Position numbers and translations under genes: made by a program | DNA from: Cocleimonas sp. | Lineage (GTDB): Bacteria; Pseudomonadota; Gammaproteobacteria; Thiotrichales; Thiotrichaceae | DNA length: 64,000 bases | Assembly: GCA_021647365.1 (NCBI GenBank) | Contig: JAKIUW010000004.1 | Coordinates: 65,680-129,679, forward strand | Direction: 5' to 3' | In this document: one piece after another, positions 35,667 to 43,447 of the stretch | Layout: each line of letters begins with the position of its first letter | Numbering within the stretch: the stretch's first letter is position 1 | Notes under the pieces: model-generated | What the model was told of the DNA's origin: nothing | Seen by the model: the letters and a program-made list of their open reading frames with translations, nothing else | Database searches by the model: none

Positions 35667-35882
35667 TTAGTACATGCGAACGCGACGATTAATCTCGCGC
35701 TTCAAGTTCTTAATATTGCGCTTTACAGCGGCAGCTTTTTCTCTTTTACGAACTGATGTTGGCTTCTCGTAGTATTCGCGTGCGCGAACTTCTGCTACGA
35801 CTCCTGCTTTTTCACAGGTACGTTTGAAACGACGTAATGCAATTTCAAAAGGCTCGTTATCTCTTAGCTTTACACTTGGCAT
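35667..35882 (-). CDS. rpsU: 30S ribosomal protein bS21
   Basis: The 71-residue basic protein (MPSVKLRDNEPFEIALRRFK, ending NRRVRMY) is a full-length bS21, which binds near the 3' end of 16S rRNA and helps initiation. In many Gammaproteobacteria rpsU leads dnaG and rpoD; here yqeY follows instead and dnaG is absent. The AT-rich 270 bp upstream, up to bamE, should hold divergent promoters. Confidence 0.97.
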   Translation of the reverse strand: MPSVKLRDNEPFEIALRRFKRTCEKAGVVAEVRAREYYEKPTSVRKREKAAAVKRNIKNLKREINRRVRMY

Positions 35883-36152
35883 ATATTTTTGCTCTTAACT
35901 TAACTGTATTTATTAACACAGTAGTTTAATAATAAATAAATAAAAATTTGAACGGCGCATTATACGCCTTCATTTAGCAAAATAAAAAGCAAAAAGATCA
36001 CTATTTATCACTTTATTCTACTTATAGCGCCTCTATTCACCAAATAAACTCTTAAATCATCCTTTCGACTAAAAAATACTAATGAATAACTCCGTCATGT
36101 TGTAGAATAATTAAGCAAACTATTAATTAACTATAAAGAATCTAATAGCAAC

Positions 36153-36455
36153 ATGAACAAAATAATCAAACTAATGCTTCTCTCAGTATCATTACTACTA
36201 GTGACTGGCTGCTCAACCTACAAAATGGAAATCCAACAAGGCAATGCCATTTCTAATGCAGCAGTACAACAGCTAAAGCGGGGCATGAGCAAAACGGAAG
36301 TTTCATCATTATTAGGCAGCCCTTTAATGCAAGACAATTTCAGAAGTAACCGTTGGGATTATTTATATTACACAGGGCATGGCGAAGTGCCTTCCAGCAT
36401 TCAAAATCTAACTTTATTCTTTAAAAATGAGCAATTATTTCAGGTTAGTAGATAA
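36153..36455 (+). CDS. bamE: Outer membrane protein assembly factor BamE
   Basis: Small lipoprotein of the BAM complex that inserts beta-barrel proteins into the outer membrane. The 100-residue product has a lipoprotein signal (LVTGCSTYK, Cys at 20) and the SmpA/OmlA fold (VQQLKRGMSKTEVSSLLGSPLM, WDYLYYTG). The gene often sits beside fur; here fur is not adjacent, but rnfH and ratA follow, as in other Gammaproteobacteria. Confidence 0.96.
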   Translation: MNKIIKLMLLSVSLLLVTGCSTYKMEIQQGNAISNAAVQQLKRGMSKTEVSSLLGSPLMQDNFRSNRWDYLYYTGHGEVPSSIQNLTLFFKNEQLFQVSR

Positions 36456-36515
36456 GTACTAATCAGACAATAATTCTGCTGAACTGACGGTTTATCCTGA
36501 GCTTATCGATGGGAA

Positions 36516-36540
36516 GCACACCTCCCCACTTTTACATGAT
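36516..36540 (+). repeat. Dispersed repeat, copy 8 (single arm)
   Basis: GCACACCTCCCCACTTTTAC then ATGAT; the C-run is broken by one T. It lies between convergent bamE and the 83-residue unknown gene. The preceding stretch (TTATCCTGAGCTTATCGATG) resembles a decayed short repeat of another kind, also hinted at near 38200. Confidence 0.88.
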
Positions 36541-36554
36541 GTTTGCAAACCAAG

Positions 36555-36806
36555 CTAAAGCCATTCACCCAAATAATAAATAAACTGCCCTTCGGATGAC
36601 TTTGAGGGACCAATAACAATTGCGGCAAATTTTCTATCATTATCTTGCGCACCTTCAATAGCTTCTTCTTTTGTATTTTTAATTTCTACACAGCTAGCAG
36701 GGAAACGCTTGCGGCTTCTTTTTCGGTCTCTCTTCGGCGTATAAACAACAGCAAACTCCGGCTTGGATACATTGGTTTGTGGGTCTGGCGGCACCATTCC
36801 ACGCAT
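36555..36806 (-). CDS. Small protein of unknown function after rnfH
   Basis: The 83-residue reading frame starts at an ATG directly after the rnfH stop (TAAATG), so it is translationally linked to rnfH. It is mixed-charge with a basic patch (KRDRKRSRKR) and a hydrophobic C-terminal half (FAAIVIGPSK, QFIYYLGEWL) and lacks a signal peptide. I do not recognise a family. Its coupling to rnfH and normal codon pattern argue that it is a real gene. Confidence 0.6.
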   Translation of the reverse strand: MRGMVPPDPQTNVSKPEFAVVYTPKRDRKRSRKRFPASCVEIKNTKEEAIEGAQDNDRKFAAIVIGPSKSSEGQFIYYLGEWL

Positions 36807-37157
36807 TTATGCTTTACTCTTTTTGGATTCTGGTTCACCTTCTGCCCCGCCCTTCTTTAATCGCTTACCTTCTGCGGCGCGACGTTTTCGCACTTCTTTA
36901 GGGTCTGCAATTAATGGGCGATAAATTTCGATGCGATCACGCGCGCGTACAACTTGATCCATTTTAGTTAGCTTGCCAAATAAGCCTACTTTAACTTTAT
37001 CCAAATCAATATCAGGATGTTGTTCAAGAATACCTGATGCTAAAATAACTTCTTTTACTTGAGAACTCTCAGGCACATCGACACTTAGCAAGGCTTGTTC
37101 TTCTGCAAGCCCGTAAACCACCTCGACTTGTATACTCGCCACCGTTTTATTATTCAT
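36807..37157 (-). CDS. rnfH: RnfH family ubiquitin-like protein
   Basis: The 116-residue protein has the beta-grasp RnfH domain (IQVEVVYGLAEEQALLSVDV, VKVGLFGKLTKMDQVVRARDRIEIYRPLIADPKE) and a basic tail. The function is unknown; it is nearly always paired with ratA. It overlaps the 3' end of ratA by eight bases. Confidence 0.93.
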   Translation of the reverse strand: MNNKTVASIQVEVVYGLAEEQALLSVDVPESSQVKEVILASGILEQHPDIDLDKVKVGLFGKLTKMDQVVRARDRIEIYRPLIADPKEVRKRRAAEGKRLKKGGAEGEPESKKSKA

Positions 37158-37581
37158 AAGCCACTTTCGCCTGTTTTACAAACGAATCAACCATGGTATT
37201 TGCCACTTTATTAAATACAGGCCCAACCACTAAACCGAGCATTTTATTTGAAAACTCATAGTCTAACTCTAATGAAACTTTGCAGGCATCTTCTTTCAGC
37301 ACTTCAAAGCGCCAAGCACCCTCTAGTTTTTTAAAAGGTCCGTCGACTAACTTAATTTCAATCATTTTATTTTTATGCTGGTAATTTTCAGTGGTGAATG
37401 ATTTGTTAACGCCTCCTTTTGCAATAGTGACCTTGCCAATCATTATATTGCCATAATCAGTTAAAACCTCTGAATGACTACACCAAGGCAAAAAATCTTG
37501 GTAAGCATCAATATCAGCGACGAGTTTATACATTTGTGAAGCGCTAAAAGGAACTAAAGCATTTTTATCAACATGAGGCAT
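37150..37581 (-). CDS. ratA: RatA / coenzyme Q-binding START-domain protein
   Basis: The 143-residue START/SRPBCC protein (VPFSASQMYKLVADIDAYQDFLPWC, ending FVKQAKVAYE) matches RatA, reported in E. coli to block 70S assembly, and the COQ10 family that binds ubiquinone. Which role dominates is debated. It is first in the ratA-rnfH unit and divergent from smpB, the conserved order. Confidence 0.93.
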   Translation of the reverse strand: MPHVDKNALVPFSASQMYKLVADIDAYQDFLPWCSHSEVLTDYGNIMIGKVTIAKGGVNKSFTTENYQHKNKMIEIKLVDGPFKKLEGAWRFEVLKEDACKVSLELDYEFSNKMLGLVVGPVFNKVANTMVDSFVKQAKVAYE

Positions 37582-37681
37582 TAACGTGAGCCATTGGGTA
37601 AAATAAAACCAAAAATTAATAGAGCCTTTATTCTAACAGGTTATAATCCCCTTTTTATATGACTTTTACAGTTCAGTAGAT

Positions 37682-38164
37682 ATGGCAAAGAAAAACAAAA
37701 AAAAGAAAGGACACGGCGGCTTAACCATTGCCCGCAATAAAGTTGCACGTCACGACTACTTTATTGAAGACACCTATGAAGCAGGATTAGTCCTCGAAGG
37801 CTGGGAAGTTAAAAGTCTGCGCGACGGTCGCGCCCAATTAAAAGAAGCTTACGTTTTTGTGAAGAATGGAGAAGTATGGATATCTGGTGCACAAATCACA
37901 CCGCTGTTATCTGCATCCACCCATGTAAACCCTATCGCCACACGTATCCGCAAGTTATTGTTACACGATTATGAAATCGTCAAACTGCGCGCGGCTGTTG
38001 AGCGTAAAGGTTATACCATCATGCCTTTGGCGCTTTATTGGAAGGGTAACAAGGTAAAGTTAGAAATTGGCGTAGGTAAAGGAAAGCAAGCGCACGATAA
38101 ACGCGCATCATCTAAAGAGAAAGATTGGAATCGGGATAAGCAGCGTATCCTTAAAGGACGTTGA
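37682..38164 (+). CDS. smpB: SsrA-binding protein SmpB
   Basis: Binds tmRNA and brings it to stalled ribosomes in trans-translation. The 160-residue protein has the OB-fold core (NKVARHDYFIEDTYEAGLVLEGWEVKSLRDG) and the basic C-terminal tail ending DWNRDKQRILKGR. The tmRNA gene, often next to smpB, is not visible here. Confidence 0.97.
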   Translation: MAKKNKKKKGHGGLTIARNKVARHDYFIEDTYEAGLVLEGWEVKSLRDGRAQLKEAYVFVKNGEVWISGAQITPLLSASTHVNPIATRIRKLLLHDYEIVKLRAAVERKGYTIMPLALYWKGNKVKLEIGVGKGKQAHDKRASSKEKDWNRDKQRILKGR

Positions 38165-38267
38165 TGGTTTTTTTGTGAAATTACCCTCACACTGGGAACC
38201 CTTCGACTCCGCTCAGGAAACCGTTACTCAACGACTACATACTTGCTAAAAAATAATTAAATACATT

Positions 38268-38319
38268 GCACACCCCCCCACTTTTACATGATCAATCATG
38301 TAAAAGTGGGGGGGTGTGC
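38268..38319. repeat. Dispersed repeat, copy 9 (perfect 25-bp inverted pair)
   Basis: The cleanest copy: arm GCACACCCCCCCACTTTTAC-ATGAT at 38268-38292, a two-base gap, then the exact inverse complement at 38295-38319. It can form an almost loopless 25-bp hairpin. It lies between convergent smpB and dnaQ and is followed by TTTT on both strands. Confidence 0.96.
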
Positions 38320-38330
38320 TTTTAATATTA

Positions 38331-39041
38331 TCAATGCCAAAGGCTTTTCCCAGAAGCCTCTTCAATCTCATCTAAATATTTTTGATGTACTCCAAGCTCA
38401 TCTTGATCTGCTTTTATCACAGGTAACTTTTTATGCTCAGCAGATAAACGATTAAAGGCAAAGCCCGCTGCACCACCAGCATCAGCCCCTTCTGCATCTC
38501 CTCCTAGCAACAATGCGGTTTGTCCACCTGTCATGGCGAGGTAAACATCGGCTAGTATTTCGGAGTCTAATAATGCGCCGTGAAGCTCGCGATGTTCATT
38601 GTTGATGTCGTAGCGTTTACACAAGGCATCCAAGGAGTTTCGTTGCCCAGGGTGCATTTGGCGCGCCATAACCAAACTGTCGTTTATTTCACAATGATCT
38701 TCAATGGTTCTTTTTGTGCCACCCAACAGTGATAATTCGTTATTCAAAAAACCAAGGTCAAACGGTGCATTGTGAATAATGAGTTCTGCGCCTTTTATAT
38801 AATCTAAAAAAGCCGTGGTAATTTCATTAAAGTGGGGTTTATCTGCTAAAAACTCCGTCGTGATACCGTGAACATTCAATGCGCCCTCTTCACTGTCGCG
38901 GTCTGCATTAATGTATTGATGGTAGTTATTGCCCGTGAGTTTTCGGTCTATCATTTCGACACAACCGATTTCGATAATACGGTTGCCGTCACGGATTTCT
39001 AAACCTGTGGTTTCTGTATCAAGAAAAACTTGCCTTAACAT
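38331..39041 (-). CDS. dnaQ: DNA polymerase III epsilon subunit (proofreading exonuclease)
   Basis: 3'-5' exonuclease of the replicative polymerase. The 236-residue protein has ExoI FLDTETTGL (D8, E10), ExoII IHNAPFDLGFL and ExoIII HGALLDSEILADVY, with the C-terminal tail that binds the alpha subunit. It overlaps rnhA by one base; the rnhA-dnaQ pair is conserved (divergent in E. coli, co-directional here). Confidence 0.96.
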   Translation of the reverse strand: MLRQVFLDTETTGLEIRDGNRIIEIGCVEMIDRKLTGNNYHQYINADRDSEEGALNVHGITTEFLADKPHFNEITTAFLDYIKGAELIIHNAPFDLGFLNNELSLLGGTKRTIEDHCEINDSLVMARQMHPGQRNSLDALCKRYDINNEHRELHGALLDSEILADVYLAMTGGQTALLLGGDAEGADAGGAAGFAFNRLSAEHKKLPVIKADQDELGVHQKYLDEIEEASGKSLWH

Positions 39042-39490
39042 TAAGTATTACCCTTCTTTTCATCCATCGCTCGGTTTGCCAAATCATCCGCACGCTCATT
39101 ACCTTCGTGACCGCTATGTCCTTTGACCCATTGCCATTCCACATCATGTCGTTTTACGGCTTCATCAAGGCGTTGCCATAGGTCTTTATTTTTTACTGGT
39201 TTTTTTGCGGCCGTTTTCCAGCCGCGTTTTTTCCAGCCTTCCATCCATTCAGTTATACCTTGGCGAACATATTGCGAATCGGTGGTGAGTACAATGGCAC
39301 AATCACGACTCAAAATCTCTAACGAACGAATCGCCGCCATTAATTCCATACGGTTATTGGTGGTTTCTTCTTCATAACCGTAGATTTCTTTTTCGTGATT
39401 ACCAAAGCGCATCAGCGCCCCCCACCCGCCAGGACCAGGATTACCTCGGCAGCCGCCATCGGTAAAGATGATTACTTTATCGTCGCTCAT
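39041..39490 (-). CDS. rnhA: Ribonuclease HI
   Basis: Cleaves RNA in RNA-DNA hybrids. The 149-residue protein has the catalytic acids D11 (FTDGGCRGNPGPGGWG), E49 (NNRMELMAAI), D71 (LTTDSQYV) and an Asp in GNERADDLA, with the basic handle KKRGWKTAAKKPVKNKDLW. It is complete and co-transcribed with dnaQ. Confidence 0.97.
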   Translation of the reverse strand: MSDDKVIIFTDGGCRGNPGPGGWGALMRFGNHEKEIYGYEEETTNNRMELMAAIRSLEILSRDCAIVLTTDSQYVRQGITEWMEGWKKRGWKTAAKKPVKNKDLWQRLDEAVKRHDVEWQWVKGHSGHEGNERADDLANRAMDEKKGNT

Positions 39491-39535
39491 ATTATTGGAT
39501 TCTATGTTTCGGGGTTGTAAAGAAAATAAAGTGAA

Positions 39536-40393
39536 TTATAAATTAGAATAGTTTTCGCGACGAATCTTTTGAGCCGTGCTATTCAAAACAACTTTGCCCC
39601 CACTTAACACAGCGGGTGCTAACCAGACTTTCTTATGGGGATGCATAGCAACCGTTTGTTTTTTCGCATGGACAACATACATATTGCCTAGTATTGGGCC
39701 TGCGTATTCGCCCAAGCGTTCAAACCAACTTAAAGCATCAAAGAGTTTTTGGTTTTTTATCGCGGGGCGCATGCCCATGTAATGTACATCCACCACTTCG
39801 AAGCCCAACAATGAAAACCAGTCTTTAACACGTGTCACACTGCGCATTTTATAGCTGCTTTCATCACGTTTGAAGCCTGATCGAATTAGTTGACTCAATT
39901 GAGCTCTTAATTGTGAAACTGGTGAAGGATTGAAGCCAATTAAAATACAGTGGCCTTCTGGTACCAATACACGATCAATTTCACGCAATACTAGGTGCGG
40001 GTCTTTGGACGACTCAAGCGTATGGCTAGCAATGACTAAATCAACATTATCTGTCGCTATGGGAAGTTGTTCGGTTGTGGCGATTAGCGATGAAGGGCGA
40101 ACCTCATCATTTTCAAATGGCGTCTTTATCTTGGCTTTGCGAGCTTGATCAAATAAAGTAAAGCCAGTGGTGATACGAGAATATTGCAACAAACTATGCT
40201 GCTCGCTAATGACACCCATCTCAATCGCATAATAACCAAATATTTCAGACAAAGTTTCGGCACACCAATTATCTAGCTTATCAAGGCTCGATTTACCCGA
40301 TAAGGTTTGATACCAATTTGCTTGGCTCTTTGTAAAGCTTTTTACATGATTTTTCATAGTTCTTTTCACATAGTTTGCTGATTTTTTGCTCAT
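39536..40393 (-). CDS. YafS-like SAM-dependent methyltransferase
   Basis: The 285-residue protein has a class I methyltransferase core (methyltransf_11 type), with DNVDLVIASHTLESSKDPHLVLREIDRVLVPEG and ILIGFNPSPVS. Its place before rnhA-dnaQ and divergent from mltD matches YafS of E. coli. The substrate is unknown. In E. coli gloB lies between yafS and mltD; here it is missing. An internal ATG at 40357 is an alternative start. Confidence 0.8.
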   Translation of the reverse strand: MSKKSANYVKRTMKNHVKSFTKSQANWYQTLSGKSSLDKLDNWCAETLSEIFGYYAIEMGVISEQHSLLQYSRITTGFTLFDQARKAKIKTPFENDEVRPSSLIATTEQLPIATDNVDLVIASHTLESSKDPHLVLREIDRVLVPEGHCILIGFNPSPVSQLRAQLSQLIRSGFKRDESSYKMRSVTRVKDWFSLLGFEVVDVHYMGMRPAIKNQKLFDALSWFERLGEYAGPILGNMYVVHAKKQTVAMHPHKKVWLAPAVLSGGKVVLNSTAQKIRRENYSNL

Positions 40394-40564
40394 GTTATGA
40401 TATTGTCATCCGAGATAGGGCTTTATCGTACTATATTTTTACCGCATTAACGCTAGTATCATAATAATTAATTAGTGAATGCGCAAAAAGAATCAGATAA
40501 TCGTTTACACTTTTATCTATTTTATCGTTTTCTACACTATTAGAAACACAGGGTTTTGGGGATC

Positions 40565-41995
40565 ATGGCTATTAAAAAATACACTAACGCAACAGCGTCG
40601 ACGCTGGTTGCTACTCTTTTCTTATGGGCTGGATTTTCTACTCCTGCTGTCGCAAATGATCAAGAGCTACAAAAAATAGCGAGAGAGCTTGGGGTATTGC
40701 GCCATGCTCCTGTTACACCAGTACCCGCTAGGCAAATCAATAGACAGCCCCAGCAAAGACAAGTTCAACAATATCAATCTGTAAAGCAAGACCCTTATGC
40801 CGCAAAACGTAGGCAAATCCATCTACAAAATATTGCACGGAAAAAGGCATATCATGCAAGGCTAGCTCAGCAACAACGCTCAAAACACCAAAATACGCAA
40901 ACACAAAAAACACAACAGCAAAATAGACATGGGAATGTTTGGAACCGCTTATACCAAGGTTTCAAAATAAGAAATTACAACCACCAGCCTAAAGTAAAAC
41001 GCTTTACAGCAGAGTTTTCAAGAAACCCAAAAAGAATACAACAACTTGCTGATCGTTCTTCAAAATATCTCTACATGGTCGTTAACGAGCTTAACCGCCG
41101 TAATATGCCAACAGAGTTGGCATTACTACCTTTTGTTGAAAGCGCTTATCGTAACCAAGCTTACTCACATGCAGGTGCTGCTGGCATGTGGCAGTTTATT
41201 CCTGCTACAGGTCGTCGTTATGGGCTTCAACAAACACGCAGCTACGATGCACGCCTTGATCCTTATAAAGCAACCAAAGCCGCGCTTGATTACTTACAAA
41301 AACTCAATAGAGAATTTCATGGTGACTGGTTACTTTCTTTGGCCGCTTATAATGCGGGAGAGTATCGTGTCCAACGAGAAATAAATAAAAATCGTGCGCG
41401 CGGAAGACGTACAGATTACTGGAGCTTGGATCTACCTAGGGAGACTAAGCAATACGTGCCACGTTTATTGGCATTTAAAGAGATATTCCGCAATCCTCGT
41501 CACTTTCGTGTTCAGCTAAGAGGCATTCCGAATACACATGCTTTAACTGAAATCCAGGTTAATAAACCTGTTGATTTGAGAAGAGCCGCAATGGTTGCGG
41601 GGCTACCAGCTGATACACTATCTTCATTGAATTCTGGGTTTTTACACGGCATTACCACACCACGTTTATCAAACCGGATTATTGTCCCAAGACAATATGC
41701 AGGTCGTTTAAGCCAGGTCATCCAGAAGCTTCCACCCGCAAGAGATGTTCAGCACATTGCCGCTAGAAAATACTATAAAACCAAGCGTTCAAAAAAACGT
41801 ACACGTCGTAGTAAACGCGCTCGTTATGTTTATCACAAAGTTAGATCTGGCGATAATTTATACCGCATTGCACTAAAACACGGCATCTCGGTTAAGAAGC
41901 TTAAGCGCTTGAATAACCTTCGTAATAATAAAATCAAGCCTGGAAAACGTTTAAAGATAGCTTCTAGCTCACGCACAAAGAAGCATCTTTCTTAA
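40565..41995 (+). CDS. mltD: Membrane-bound lytic murein transglycosylase D with LysM
   Basis: Cleaves glycan strands of peptidoglycan with anhydro product formation. ATG 40565 follows GGGG; an in-frame TTG lies 9 bp earlier. The roughly 476-residue protein has a signal sequence, a Gln-rich basic linker (about 50-115), an SLT catalytic domain with Glu in LLPFVESAYRN and AAGMWQFIPATGRRYGL, and one C-terminal LysM repeat (YHKVRSGDNLYRIALKHGIS). MltD of E. coli usually has two LysM; one is seen here. A strong terminator follows. Confidence 0.93.
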   Translation: MAIKKYTNATASTLVATLFLWAGFSTPAVANDQELQKIARELGVLRHAPVTPVPARQINRQPQQRQVQQYQSVKQDPYAAKRRQIHLQNIARKKAYHARLAQQQRSKHQNTQTQKTQQQNRHGNVWNRLYQGFKIRNYNHQPKVKRFTAEFSRNPKRIQQLADRSSKYLYMVVNELNRRNMPTELALLPFVESAYRNQAYSHAGAAGMWQFIPATGRRYGLQQTRSYDARLDPYKATKAALDYLQKLNREFHGDWLLSLAAYNAGEYRVQREINKNRARGRRTDYWSLDLPRETKQYVPRLLAFKEIFRNPRHFRVQLRGIPNTHALTEIQVNKPVDLRRAAMVAGLPADTLSSLNSGFLHGITTPRLSNRIIVPRQYAGRLSQVIQKLPPARDVQHIAARKYYKTKRSKKRTRRSKRARYVYHKVRSGDNLYRIALKHGISVKKLKRLNNLRNNKIKPGKRLKIASSSRTKKHLS

Positions 41996-42020
41996 ACTTT
42001 TTCTTGTAGCAGAATTTAAA

Positions 42021-42049
42021 AAAACCACCAACTCAGGTGGTTTTTTTAT
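42021..42049 (+). terminator. Rho-independent terminator after mltD
   Basis: AAACCACC and GGTGGTTT form a stem with loop AACTCA, followed by T7, 26 bp after the mltD stop and 15 bp before the fthC start codon. Confidence 0.9.
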
Positions 42050-42063
42050 GTCATAATTTTTTA

Positions 42064-42687
42064 ATGCAAAGCCCAACTACAAACAAAGATAAAATTAGAA
42101 AGCCACTATTGGCTTTGCGTGCACAATTATCAAAATCAGAGCAACAAGAAAAGTCTGCCAAAATAGTGGAGCACATCAAACAATCAAATGTTTTCATGCA
42201 ATCTAAAAAGATTGCTTTTTACCACGCAGTTCGTGGCGAGGCAGACCCAAAAGGCTTATTTAATAGCATTAGTAACAGTAATGATAACCAGCAGTTCTAT
42301 CTACCTTTACTCTCTTCTGATAAGAATCAGGGCTTGGTATTTGCGCCAATTGATCAAAATACCCAATACAAGAACAATGCCTTTTCAATACCAGAACCCA
42401 TCGTTGAGACACATGCATTATTGGATGCGAAAGAACTCGATTTAGTTATCATGCCGCTTTTAGGCTTTGACCTTACAGGGAGTCGTTTAGGTATGGGGGG
42501 CGGTTATTATGATCGTTGCTTTGCTTTCAAACAGTCACAACCTAAAAAACCTGTACTGATGGGATTTGCTTACGACTTCCAACAACTTGATGAAATTAAT
42601 GCTGAGCCATGGGATATTAGCTTGGATATGATTGCAACAGAGGGTAATTTAAGAGTTATAGAAGCACACCCCCCCACTTTTACATGA
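42064..42687 (+). CDS. fthC: 5-formyltetrahydrofolate cyclo-ligase
   Basis: Converts 5-formyl-THF to 5,10-methenyl-THF using ATP. ATG 42064 is chosen because a GTG at 42037 lies inside the mltD terminator. The 207-residue protein has the N-terminal RKPLLALRAQLS, the active loop GSRLGMGGGYYDRCF and PVLMGFAYDFQ. The last eight codons and stop (EAHPPTFT, TGA) come from a copy of the dispersed palindromic repeat, so the natural C-terminus has been replaced or extended. No room exists upstream for a 6S RNA gene, the usual neighbour. Confidence 0.93.
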   Translation: MQSPTTNKDKIRKPLLALRAQLSKSEQQEKSAKIVEHIKQSNVFMQSKKIAFYHAVRGEADPKGLFNSISNSNDNQQFYLPLLSSDKNQGLVFAPIDQNTQYKNNAFSIPEPIVETHALLDAKELDLVIMPLLGFDLTGSRLGMGGGYYDRCFAFKQSQPKKPVLMGFAYDFQQLDEINAEPWDISLDMIATEGNLRVIEAHPPTFT

Positions 42688-42688
42688 T
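42664..42688 (+). repeat. Dispersed repeat, copy 10 (single arm, overlaps fthC end)
   Basis: GCACACCCCCCCACTTTTAC then ATGAT. The TGA within ACATGAT is the stop codon of fthC. The unit also lies 17 bp from the end of the convergent lipoprotein gene. Confidence 0.93.
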
Positions 42689-42704
42689 CAATTTAGTTCC
42701 TGTA

Positions 42705-43373
42705 TCAGATTGCTTTTCCAGAGTGTCCTGAGTTCAGCTGTCCATCAACGGGTGGTTGATGCGGTTTAAATTGTTGCTTGAATTCTTGCTTAATCTCCTC
42801 TTTAAGCATATCAATACCATCTCTAAATAAAGGACTGGAGAATTCTTTCTTAAGCTCTTGCGTGCCTTCTTCCAGCGCCCTTCCTACCTCACCCATTGAC
42901 TCAGAGAGTGACTTATCTAGCTCTTTGATACCTTCTTGCATAAAACCGTTTAACTGGTCAAATACATTGTCTATGGTGTGCTTAACAACAGAGTTTAAGG
43001 TTTTCTTCACATCAACAAGCCAACCCTTATCCGTTTTTACCAAGATGGTTACACCAGGCACTTTAAAGCCAGACTTACCTTGCTTTTGGGTATACAAAAC
43101 TGTGGCAACTTCCGCGCGCGTTTCACCTAGCATAACCTCGCCCAGCTCATAACGCTCTGGATGTAACTTTTGTGTTTTTAGATATTTAAGATAATCGACA
43201 GTATCCCACGTAGAAAGCCCTTTTGCGGATTCCATATCACGCTTCTGAACAGCCTCCCAAAACTGTTCACTCACACCTTTGGGGCTATCGGGTTGGGAAC
43301 AGCCACCAACACCTGTCGTAATAATAACTAAACTAATAAGTAAGATGAAAAAGTGTGCTATTTTAGTTTTCAT
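42705..43373 (-). CDS. Lipoprotein of unknown function (DUF4878-like)
   Basis: The 222-residue product has a lipoprotein signal (lipobox VGGC, Cys at 25), a domain of about 95 residues resembling NTF2-like DUF4878 lipoproteins (SEQFWEAVQKRDMESAKGLST, KGWLVDVKKTLNS) and a long charged amphipathic helical C-terminus (about 125-205). Function unknown; likely anchored in the outer membrane facing the periplasm. Confidence 0.75.
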   Translation of the reverse strand: MKTKIAHFFILLISLVIITTGVGGCSQPDSPKGVSEQFWEAVQKRDMESAKGLSTWDTVDYLKYLKTQKLHPERYELGEVMLGETRAEVATVLYTQKQGKSGFKVPGVTILVKTDKGWLVDVKKTLNSVVKHTIDNVFDQLNGFMQEGIKELDKSLSESMGEVGRALEEGTQELKKEFSSPLFRDGIDMLKEEIKQEFKQQFKPHQPPVDGQLNSGHSGKAI

Positions 43374-43391
43374 AATGTATCCCGACGACAG

Positions 43392-43420
43392 AAAACACCC
43401 TGTAAAAGTAGGGGGGTGTC
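43392..43420 (-). repeat. Dispersed repeat, copy 11 (ACAGGGTGTTTT variant)
   Basis: Read on the minus strand: GACACCCCCCTACTTTTACA then GGGTGTTTT. The ACATGAT end is replaced by ACAGGGTGTTTT, as in copy 14, showing a third subtype. It lies between the lipoprotein gene and mtaB. Confidence 0.82.
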
Positions 43421-43447
43421 TATCCTTAATCAGAGTCTCCTCACCTG

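Noticed and set aside
38165..38267. tmRNA gene after smpB
   Set aside because: The gap is too short and lacks tRNA-like ends and a tag frame; it has only decayed repeat-like sequence and the palindromic repeat.
38268..38319. G-quadruplex interpretation of the G7 tracts
   Set aside because: Each unit has only one G-run and the paired arm holds the C-run, so hairpin formation is far more likely than an intramolecular quadruplex.
42037..42063. Longer GTG start for fthC
   Set aside because: It falls inside the mltD terminator hairpin; ATG 42064 gives the normal family N-terminus.
41996..42063. 6S RNA gene upstream of fthC, as in many Gammaproteobacteria
   Set aside because: Only 68 bp separate mltD and fthC, and these are filled by a terminator.
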